Shown here in pieces: positions 55,818-64,000 of a stretch of DNA of 64,000 nt. Numbering within the stretch: the stretch's first letter is position 1; the number at the start of each line of letters is the position of its first letter. This DNA is from Fistularia commersonii (lineage: Eukaryota > Chordata > Actinopteri > Syngnathiformes > Fistulariidae): assembly GCA_037954325.1 (NCBI GenBank), contig JBBMNZ010000021.1, positions 14,986,116-15,050,115 of the forward strand, in the 5' to 3' direction. The translations under genes were made by a program, and so were the position numbers. The notes beneath the pieces are model-generated. The model saw nothing but the letters and a program-made list of their open reading frames with translations, had not been told where the DNA came from and ran no database searches.

Positions 55818-55953
55818 CTTCTTGGCCTGCTGGACGCAGGTCATGTACTGTTTGGCCAAGCCGGAGCAGTGAAGGCTCTGCTGTGGATTCTCCTTGTAAC
55901 ACTGGAGCACCTTGGCCTGAAGCTCCGTGCACACAGACGCCGTCTGCCGAGAC
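55818..55953 (-). CDS. chchd3/chchd6: CHCH-domain exon of a MICOS subunit, MIC19/MIC25 family (partial gene)
   Basis: Internal exon of a mitochondrial intermembrane-space protein. Proteins of this family are peripheral subunits of the MICOS complex, which holds cristae junctions at the inner membrane, and are oxidised by the MIA40 pathway. On the minus strand the exon lies between 'ctgtttgtgtgcag' and 'gtaggaaag', is 136 bp long, enters in phase 2 and leaves in phase 0. It encodes one codon remainder plus 45 residues. Cysteines at exon residues 8, 18, 29 and 39 form two exact CX9C motifs (VCTELQAKVLQCY and HCSGLAKQYMTCV), the hallmark of a CHCH fold. The usual protein has about 230 residues with this domain at the C-terminus, so an N-terminal coiled-coil part is missing and should lie at higher coordinates. 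The last few residues should follow at lower coordinates. Sequence alone does not separate chchd3 from chchd6. The 90-codon minus frame reading on past the donor into 55689 is intron read-through. Confidence 0.85.
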
Positions 55954-56990
55954 CTGCACACAAACAGAGGGCAGACACGCCGCGATTATAGCCGAGCGCT
56001 GCCAACTGTCTGCCGCTCGCCGCTCCGGCGTCTTGGTTACAATCACCGAGTAGCACATTTTTGACAGTTAATTGGATTGGATTTTTACCGGAGCACGGGG
56101 GGGGGGGGGGGGAGTCTCGCTGGTGCATTATTTATTCGGCAATGAATAAAACATCAACAAAAAAAACATAATCTCTGCTTCAATTAAATGACTATTATTG
56201 AACTTTACCGACACAAGAAAGTACACATACTATGAAGAAGGCATGTTCATGTGTAGCGTATTTCAAAAGACATATGAAGCTACACATAAGCAGTTTCAAG
56301 GAAGCAGCATTTACTCCCAATATACGAGATGGTCCCTTTAGATCCAGAAATAGGTTTGTATGTGGATTTTTTCGTATCTTAAATCAATTTTCCCCCATTT
56401 AAAATAACAGAAAACAAATTAATTTGATCCAACCACGTCCCAAAACTCTAGAAAATAAGGATATTAATATAGAAAAGAAAGATATTAATAATGTAAGGGA
56501 CATTGTGCTGGAAGCTGCGAGGGGTTCTTCAAGGTGAGAGCGGCGCCACAGCAAAAGATGCGACCGCGTCATTAAGCGTATTCCAGTTACGGGAGCTCGC
56601 TTGGTGCAAATTTAGAATTTTGATATTCTCGCTCTCATATATTTTTTCATGTTTCGAGGATAAAATTTGCTGAAGTGTTAATGCACTTTTACGCACCCTG
56701 ATAGTCCAACTGTCATAAAACATTTATTTCTAAATGACAATTTAGCATCCAAAACTAACTCTACTTCATGTCAGCTATTACTGATCCAGATATTCTATGA
56801 TTTAACACGCAACAACCAATCGAGGCGGTTTCTCTACCATGGCTTCTGCAAACTCTTTCCGCTCCGAATTCCAAATGGCCTTTAAATGGCCTTACGGACC
56901 ACCGCCGTCTGCTGCGCTGCCTCTTTGTTTCTCTTTCTGGTGTCTGAAATCGGAAATAAAAAGTGACCTCTGCACTGCCCCCTAGTGGAT
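55954..56990 (-). other. sequence upstream of the CHCH exon (probable intron)
   Basis: A poly-G run lies at about 56097-56112. No further coding exon recognised. 56140-56500 is AT-rich and unique. Confidence 0.4.
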
Positions 56991-57230
56991 GTACCGCCAA
57001 ACAACAATGGCAACACAGGGAGGTGACATTTGACAATGTTTAAAACGGGCATACATGTTTGGGGATGGAACTGGAGCAGAGATGAGCCTTCGCTCTTCAG
57101 GAATGTGCATGTACTGCCAAACAACAATGGCAACACGGGGAAGTGACATTTGACAATGTTTTAAACGGACATACATGTTTGGGGATGGAACTGGAGCAGA
57201 GATAAGTCTTCGCTCTTCAGGAATGGGTGG
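56991..57230. repeat. two tandem units of exactly 120 bp
   Basis: 'caaacaacaatggcaacac', 'gtgacatttgacaatgtt' and 'tttggggatggaactggagc' occur at the same offset in 56991-57110 and 57111-57230. As 120 is divisible by three, the minus-strand frame at 56982-57263 contains a 40-residue repeat; I do not consider it a protein. Confidence 0.9.
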
Positions 57231-57899
57231 CAATTGAAATAAGACAACCACCAAGGTCATCACTGATCCTTGGCTTCGGGCGTTGAGGTAACGAACGAGC
57301 CTACATTGTCATCCTCAACATCGAGATTATTGGTACCATCGCATGGAAGATCCGTCACAAAACACAGGCTTAAGGGTCAGATATGGCAGAATGATGGTCC
57401 CCAAAAACCCCCTCCAGCTCCCGCGTGAGCGCTGAAGTCACCTGAGCGTGAGCGCTGTGCACAACAAGGACTCCAATAAGGTCAGACGTTCAGGGAGACG
57501 GCGCTGCTTGCTGGCAAACAATAGTTCCTCCCCTTCAAATGTGCTCTGAGTCCCTGGGATTCTCTGGAAAGAAGGGAATCCAACACCTCTGCGCAACTTT
57601 GGTGCCAAATGCAGAGCAGTGCATGAAGGTTAATCAAACTATATGACTCTGTGACACCGCCACCTAATATTCACCTGCCACGGCAAAGGAACCGGTGACA
57701 GCCCGCCACACATAGGTCTCCCTGGCAAATCCAGAAGCTAAAAATGCCGGGATGTGAAAGTTTGGGATCCGCGGTGGCACAGATGAAGGTAAAGTTTCTT
57801 CAGTTTGCATGATCTCTCCATGTCCGCGTGGGATTTCACTTGGTTCTCCGCTTTCCTTCAACGATCTAAAAAACATCTTCTTTTCCTTCAGGAGTCGAA
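57231..57899. other. unassigned sequence
   Basis: No gene or repeat family recognised. Confidence 0.35.
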
Positions 57900-58195
57900 T
57901 CCACTCCCTCTATTTCACACTTTTCTCTCTATCCTCTTCTTTCACCAACTAACTTCATGTCCTCTTTCACTCCATCCACCAATCTTAGGTCTTCTTCTAG
58001 ACCACCTGTCTGGCAGTTCCAACCCCAGCAACCTTCTACCAATACATTCACTATCCCTTCTCTACATGTGATCCAACCATCTCAGCCTGGCCCCTCTGAC
58101 CTGATCTCCCTCTGATGGACTCCTTTCCAGAACCTCTCCATCCTCATCACTCCCAAAGAGAACCTCAACATCTTCATCTCTGCTCCCTGTCTTTG
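57900..58195 (-). mobile_element. RTE-type LINE 3' end, antisense
   Basis: 'ctcccaaagagaacctcaac' and 'ccatctcagcctggcccctc' match the antisense LINE sequence at 23640-23745. The reverse strand would read the LRFSLG block. Confidence 0.7.
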
Positions 58196-58199
58196 TCAC

Positions 58200-58480
58200 C
58201 TTTGCTGTTTCTGTGGTGGCACCGGCTATTTCCCCGGGGTGGTCCTGTCAGGAGGACAAGCTGCCGAAGAAGGCCAGTTCTGTCCCGGGGAGTCCTGTGG
58301 ACTCAGTGCCAAGAAAGGAGGATGGTCTGCTCTGATGGACAAGGTCTCCTAACCCCATGCAGAACATCATCGCAGCACTGAGCAGCTCCCTCAAGGCCGT
58401 ACTCCTGCACTCCCAGTGTGTGCCGAAGAGATTCACAGTTCCTTCCAGCCGCCAGTGGACGTCATTCGTTCATCCACTCG
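58200..58480 (+). mobile_element. LINE 3' end, Rex1/L2-group type
   Basis: 'cgcagcactgagcagctccc' with 'gtgtgccgaagagattcaca' encodes, in one frame, AALSSSLKAVLLHSQCVPKRF, a diverged version of the conserved C-terminal block of these LINE proteins. It abuts the antisense RTE LINE. Confidence 0.5.
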
Positions 58481-58979
58481 TCCAAACAATCTAAGCAGAC
58501 GTTTTTTTGCAGAAAAACGTTCATATTTTTGGCCGAAATCTCAGAAATTTAAAAGTGCGTTCCATTTGATTCTAGTTAACAAATGAATGAATGAAATATG
58601 AGGAGTCACCCTGAGCGTGGCTGCGAAATGCTACGTCCCTGGTAAACCAACCGCAGCACAACTCGGGCGCATTCACAAACCGCTAAGACTCAAGTACAGG
58701 GACAACAAGTCCGCACAGCCGGTGGTCGTACACTGGCGAACCATGAAGAAGTACTTTCCGTGCTGTTCTTTTTCAGAGAGAAAACACACCTTCGGGTAGT
58801 TTCCCGAAGTTTCAGGCTAGTGCCTGAGAAGAGATGAATAATTCACAGAGAAGAAGCTTAGCACTAAAACTTTTGACTCGCACATACTTGAATAAACAAA
58901 AGCCCACTATCTGTTTTTTTTTTAATTTTTTTTTTATTTTTTTTATTTTGACAGGCACACACACACACAAACACAAACA

Positions 58980-59019
<40 letters not shown>

Positions 59020-60107
59020 GAATTCTAATCCTACATGAGGGTAATCCTTGAGTGCTCTGTTGCTACTGGTAATTTACCTGTTGTTGTGACAGAAGTTGAA
59101 AATGAAAGGATTGGGAAATGGATATGCGCGCAAGAACCAACATACAAACCGCACGCACAAATACAGCGAGACACAACTTATCATTTAAAGCAAAAAAAAA
59201 AAAAAAAAAACTTCCTTTTGCAGCACAATACAAAAAGCAACAGAAATGAGGAAAAACTGTTATGCGGCGCGCTAAAAGATAGGGTTTAGTTGTCTGAAAA
59301 GTTTATATGAAATATAAATAACGTGCAAAGTGCACTCGATTCCCGGGGACATCTTAAGGTGACCACCCGCTGCAAACAATGCCTGCATGAAATAGGCAAC
59401 CATTCAACGAAGTGGATGAAGCGCCGGCGACTTCACAAACAATGGTGGACGGCAGCCAAGGCGGCTCTGGCGCAAGATCAATATTGGTTTGATTTACGCG
59501 TTTATTCAGTGTATTCTTTTATAAAATACCCATTTCCAGCCGGCACAGAGACTCGCACAGTGTGACTTATATACCGCACACTAGGATTTCATACGGTGCT
59601 TCAGCAAATACTGTAAAGTAAAACGGCCATGGAGAACATAGTTGGACCGAAACCAAAACACTGTGGAATAAAATACAGCGAGAGATATTGTCTGATGCAG
59701 AGAGGGGGCGGCTCACCACACCTTCTGACGGCGCCTCACCGTCGTCTGCATTCGAGGCTAAACAACTAAATGGAACTCCTGGAAGAGCCGATTTCTCAAC
59801 AAACGCTGAAGCTCCATTAAACCACGTTGAACTCTCCCTCTTGGGATCGGGGTCACCGTACCACATTGTTGTATTTTCTGGCGGTTTTAGTCACTAAACC
59901 TAGACCTCGCTGGGAGCAAGAAGGATTTGTTGGCTACAAAAAGATATGAACAAAGAATAAGCTAAGTTCTTCTCTATGAATACGACCAGTCTCCTCTAGA
60001 ATGCTCCGGATTTGGAGTTGATTGTCGAGGTTACCAGAAGGAACAACAGCCTCAGCGAATGTCTGACTCTTTGTTCTGGTGGAAACCCTCAGGGTCAGGA
60101 CCACCTT
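58481..60107. other. unassigned sequence, possibly transposon-derived
   Basis: Short frames at 58617-58799, 59323-59565 and 59567-59866 (minus) match nothing I recognise. Poly-A lies at 59191-59209. Confidence 0.35.
58955..59017. repeat. (CA)n microsatellite, interrupted
   Basis: CA tract with CAAA interruptions in its left half. Confidence 0.96.
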
Positions 60108-60344
60108 TCAAACATCTGATAAGCGATCCCTTCGGCCCATCCCCCTCCTCCACGGAGAACCTTTTAGTTTAGCATTCTGACAGGAAGTGGGGGATCGTGA
60201 TGACATGTATGCTTCAGCTCCAGGGAGGAAGATGACACGGACACCGTGGAGGTGGAAGCTGCCACAGCTTTCATGGAAGAATAACCATGGACTATCAGAT
60301 GGTTGAAGGGTCTTATCTTCTCCCCGCACATGTGAAGAACCCAT
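60108..60344 (-). repeat. inverted partner of 62190-62410
   Basis: The reverse strand reads 'ccatctgatagtccatgg', 'ttccctccctggagctgaag'-type and 'aggttctccgtggaggagg' blocks, matching the plus strand at 62224-62385 in order. Probably Penelope-associated sequence. Confidence 0.65.
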
Positions 60345-60850
60345 TGTTAGCCATTAGCTACAAAGTTCCTCTACGAGGCCTGGCAACCCCTCTAAGGCCT
60401 AGCAGGCCAGAAGAGCTTGGACCTCTTTGTCACTACCATTTCTCACTCCCTTTGTGTATTCTGTAACAAGACAACATCTGACCAGTGAGCACTTTAGCTT
60501 TTAAAAAATGGTGCTCCACAGCCAGGAAGACGTATCTGGTCGTGGTCGTGACCTTTGAGCTCCACCAAACACCGAGCACCTACGTCATCAAGTTCCAATG
60601 AATGTATAAAAAGACCCTGCATCAGAGAAGGACCTCGAATGGTTCAAAGAACTGGAGTTCCACTGTCCCCCGTTCCTCTGCCGTTCCTCAACAGCCTCGT
60701 TCCTGACAAGGTCCTCGAAAGTTCATCCAGTTCCTCCGAAGCAGCTCTAGGTTACTGCTGCATTGGATTAAAGTTGCCTGGCAGAGCTTGACTTTCACCG
60801 AGCCTCATTCCAAGGCTGAGAACCACCAGCTTCTAAAAAAAAAAAAAACG
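60345..60850 (+). promoter_or_regulatory. TATA-like promoter, possibly a solo LTR
   Basis: 'aatgtataaaaagaccctgc' at about 60600 is a strong TATA-type match, followed by about 180 bp ending near 'attggattaaagttgcc'. The layout recalls a U3-R-U5 LTR, but TG..CA ends and a target duplication were not found. Confidence 0.25.
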
Positions 60851-62084
60851 AATCAGATTGAAGGTAAAAGGTTGCCGTAAATGAACACGTGAAAATGAAT
60901 CCCATCAGCTTTTAAACAAATAATCAAAATGACACTGATTAAAATTCACATTAATCCCTCGCCGACGTGAATGGGAAAGAATCAATGTGATAAGAAGCTG
61001 CACGGCTGCCTTTGGCATGACGGAAAGCGGCTATTTATATTTGACCAAGTCACACACACGGGTCCGTGACACACACACACACACACACACACACATGTGA
61101 TCCTACAAAGCAATTACAGAATAATTCTTCACGAGCGAATGAGCTCGGCTGTTCTTACTTTCACTAAATAAAAAAAATAAAAATAAAAAATGCGCAGCGT
61201 GAATTTGCAAGCTCGCCTGTGCGAATCCTGCACGGGGTGTGTGTGTGGGGAGGGCACACCAGGAGAATTTTAATTTTGTGTGTGTGTGTGTGTGTTTGTC
61301 TGCCTTTGCTTGATTGTGCAGCGGAGGGTGGAGCGACGGCATTAAATCAATCACAGACGGGAGAGAATATTCATGGAAACGGAAGTGAATCCAACATGTG
61401 AGAGACAAAGACAGAGCGGGAGGACGAGGAGGCGACACTGACTTATTAAATGACAAATAACCCTGGCGGCCGGCGTGGACGCGTACGCTCACCCGCCGCT
61501 GCGCTTTACCTCCGCCACGTTGTGTCGCAGGAGCCGCAATATGACTCGTGATAAATCTTACCAACGTTCACGCTTTTGTTTTCTTCGGTCGATAAACGTG
61601 TTTTGAATTTTCATGGCCTTGTTCGGCTTTTTTAAAAAGGTACCGTTTTGTAGTTCCTGGCTTTTTGTTTTTCTTACTGTAAGAACTTGTTGGAGTTACT
61701 CGGATCTTGTCAGGTGCCGTTTCTCGGTGCGGTGGGACAGCAGGATCCGTGGACCTTCGGCTCCAGCTGCTGCTCTGAGGTCCACAGGAGCTCATATGAT
61801 GAAGGTGATTAATTGAGTTCTTCTAGATTGCTGAGCATCACTTTTAAAAGCGATAATTGTCACTCGTCAGATGTTTGTTTTGGACAAAATGGACAGAAGC
61901 AGCCGGAAACGGAGCGTCAAAGAGGTCCAGGCTCTTCTGGCCTGCAACTCCTCAGAGGGCTTTCCAGGGCTCGCAGAAGAACATCTACATGTTGGCCTGA
62001 ATATGTCTGGAGTTAGCTAACGGCTAACGGGGATCTTCACACGGTGAAGATACTTGTTGAGATCTTCTTGTCCCCACGGGTCAT
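60851..62084. other. unassigned sequence with candidate conserved elements
   Basis: 60880-61060 is AT-rich and unique ('caaaatgacactgattaaaa', 'gaatcaatgtgataagaagc'). A CA run lies at 61069-61095 and a TG run at 61276-61296. No gene recognised. Confidence 0.3.
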
Positions 62085-63200
62085 TAGAGCTGAAGAAGCC
62101 TCTGGGATGAGGGGTGAAAAGTCCTCAAGGGACGAACTTCAAGTCCAGCTGCCGAGACAAGAATTTACCAAGACCTGGATGACTGAGAACCTCCACAGAC
62201 ACTGGGAGAAGTTAAAAACACTCCAACCATCTGATAGTCCATTGATATTATTCCATGATGTCACGTTGGTCTTCCTCTAGGGTGGTTTGTTTCTGAGCGT
62301 GGAGCTGAAGGTGATCTTCCGCCCTCACCCGTCCCTCACTGCCTTCTGGAATGCAACGCTAGAAGGTTCCCCCGGAGGAGGCCAGGTCCTGGATCCTAAT
62401 TTGAGCAGGACAGCACTGAGAAAAGGGACAAATGTGTCCGCGCCTTTCAGGACATTGTGGTTATCAGACTTGTCTGTGGAGGTTCTCAGTCGTCAAGGTG
62501 ACGGTAAATTCTTGTTGGAATCTTCTTGTCTTGGTAACTGGACTTGTATGTCTTAATTTCTTCAGTCCGCACAATCGGACGGCCCAACGAAGGAGAGCCA
62601 CCACTTCAGGGTAGGACTCCGCAGTCCACCCACACCCGAAGGACAAGGGCCACCCGTTAGAAGCCAGGAATGTCCGTATTCTGTCCAGAAAAGATGGTGG
62701 TCGGAGAAAGGAGTCAAAGAAGCCATCTTCGTCAAAACAGAAAACCCATCTCTGAACAGAGGAGGCCTCAGACACAACTTGTCACAAACGTACAACGCCG
62801 TACTGCGATCAATACCAGGATGGACCAGGACCTTCTGGACCCCTCAAACAACCAAAGAAAGACCCACCACCGGAAGCTGTAACATCTCACATCCAAAAGG
62901 TTTCACTCCTTTGTTTAGCTTTACCTTTTCACATTCCAATCCAAGTAATCCCACTAAGTTGCTCTTTTGTTCCAACGAACATCACCTCCATTAGCATAAC
63001 AACCTCCCCTTACACCTAGCTTCTGCAGAACTCTTCCATTTACACAACAAGCCATCATAACCTAGACCCGCCCAAAAACCTGCCAGTTATATTTGGAAAC
63101 TCCCTACAAGTCATTAGAACTGAAGAAGCCTCTGGGTTGAGGGTTGAAATGTTTTCAAGTGAAGGAATTCAAGTCCAGTTACCGAGACAAGAAGGTAACA
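62085..63200 (+). mobile_element. Penelope-like element 3' region, rearranged
   Basis: A tail block ('gctgaagaagcctctgggat', 62085-62200) is followed by the inverted-pair segment, then by a tail block in reverse orientation (62455-62555). Plus-strand GIY-YIG-type coding sequence lies at about 62590-62890, with RWWSEKGVKEAIFVKTENPS and RHNLSQTYNAVLRS. A second forward tail block sits at 63115-63196. Forward tails at both ends fit the pseudo-LTR layout of Penelope-like elements. No reverse transcriptase domain is present and frames are broken. Confidence 0.65.
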
Positions 63201-63254
63201 TTTGCATGACTGTGCTCTTAGAAGCTTCTCGAGCTGTCAACCTCCGCTCTTTTA

Positions 63255-63400
63255 GTAGAAAGGGAATTCACCATCGCGCACTGGTGATGCTTCTGTCACA
63301 CGGCGAGAAGGTCCCTGGTGCGATTCCTTTCTGTGTGGAGTCACCACGTTCTCTTTGTGGGCTCGGCTCTGGCTCTGGCCAGCGGTTTGACAATGAACAA
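63255..63400 (-). repeat. dispersed ATTCAC-core repeat, tRNA-like end
   Basis: 'cacacggcgagaaggtccct', 'ggtgcgattcctttctgtgt' and 'ggagtcaccacgttctct' are the reverse of the end seen at 48730-48790. The 'ggtgcgattcc' motif resembles a pol III B box. Confidence 0.55.
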
Positions 63401-63782
63401 ATGAGTAAACACCAGCAGCGGAGATGATTGACTTTCCACAAATATCGATGTTCCACTGAAAACTAATCAGACGAAGTTATCAGACTTATGACTATAAAAA
63501 GATTGTGGCAAATAAACTGTCCAAACAAGACAGATGCCAATTTGCTCTTTTTGTAATCCCACTCTAAAGCTCCGTTGAGGCTCAGACGCGATAAGATCGG
63601 AGTCTAGAAAACCAACAGCTGCCGCTGTTTAAAGGTTCTTTAAAAAAAAAAAGCTTCAGCTGGAATCCCTCTTGTGACTTGTATGCCAGGGTTTTTAAAA
63701 TACCCAGGATGGCCTTGGGGTCAAATGAGCAATGTAGATGTCTCTCTCTGCACCATCGACACAGATCTACTAATATCCAGAG
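63401..63782. other. unassigned sequence
   Basis: No gene recognised; poly-A at 63641-63651. Confidence 0.35.
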
Positions 63783-64000
63783 CAGGGGTGCCCGATACAT
63801 CGATCGAACAGGTAGTGTGGGAGATGGCATGGTATTAAAATAATAGACGTCAGGTTATCATCCGCCCTCAAGATGACATTTGTCACTTAACTGACATCGA
63901 GCCAGTCTGACATCTTCACCCTTTCTAACACAGGGCTCACCGCGCATGCAACGAGGCTAAATGCTGCAAAACTCTAGCGAGCTATCGAGTTCCCTAGTTA
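63783..64000 (+). mobile_element. possible hAT element start, cut by window end
   Basis: 'caggggtgcccgatacatcg' followed by 'atcgaacaggtag' resembles the terminus of Charlie-like hAT elements. The other end lies outside the window. Confidence 0.4.

Noticed and set aside
62085..62130. Hammerhead ribozyme in the Penelope tail block
   Set aside because: Penelope-like elements can carry hammerheads and 'ggatgagggg..gaaa' is suggestive, but the CTGANGA core and a stem II are not present as read; a covariance-model search would be needed to revive the idea.
63300..63345. tRNA gene
   Set aside because: A B-box-like 'ggtgcgattcc' is present, but no cloverleaf or acceptor stem is seen and the sequence belongs to a dispersed repeat.

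Overview
The window reads as intergenic or intronic DNA of a teleost fish, probably a percomorph; the species cannot be told from the sequence. The reasons are very dense (CA)n/(TG)n microsatellites, decayed Penelope-like, RTE-type and Rex1/L2-type non-LTR, hAT, pogo and Tc1 elements of types common in fish, and one vertebrate-type coding exon. No prokaryotic gene organisation is present. Most open reading frames are chance frames through microsatellites, tandem arrays or antisense strands of transposons.

The only host coding sequence I recognise is one 136-bp exon at 55818-55953 on the minus strand. It encodes the twin CX9C (CHCH) domain of a MICOS subunit of the MIC19/MIC25 family (chchd3/chchd6). 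Nothing else of that gene could be placed, so much of the window may be its introns and flank.

Layout: 1-5 kb holds a pogo-like MITE, a diverged minisatellite and a Penelope fragment. 6-10 kb holds LINE tails and a clean 469-bp hAT element inserted in a Penelope tail. 12-20 kb holds an antisense RTE LINE, a 34-bp minisatellite with higher-order structure, and a four-copy ~0.5-kb tandem array with a solitary relative at 19.3 kb. 21-25 kb holds more LINE fragments. 25-28 kb is GC-rich. 28-35 kb is a transposon nest: a pogo element, a hAT inserted in another hAT, a 5'-truncated LINE with a 16-bp target duplication, and a 1010-bp composite hAT with perfect 8-bp duplications that carries a copy of a neighbouring 0.4-kb segment. 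35-41 kb holds a MITE and two deleted Tc1 elements. 41-46 kb holds a palindrome-rich ~27-bp array and a ~180-bp tandem array. 46-54 kb holds LINE tails, a 287-bp MITE and a TACGG/TATGG pentamer array. 55-64 kb holds the CHCH exon, a 120-bp duplication, LINE ends and rearranged Penelope sequence.

The most unusual structure is the composite hAT at 33859-34868. The window itself supplies paralogous pre-insertion sites for three hAT insertions, so their order can be partly reconstructed. Several AT-rich, repeat-free stretches could be conserved regulatory elements, but that is inference until aligned with other fish.
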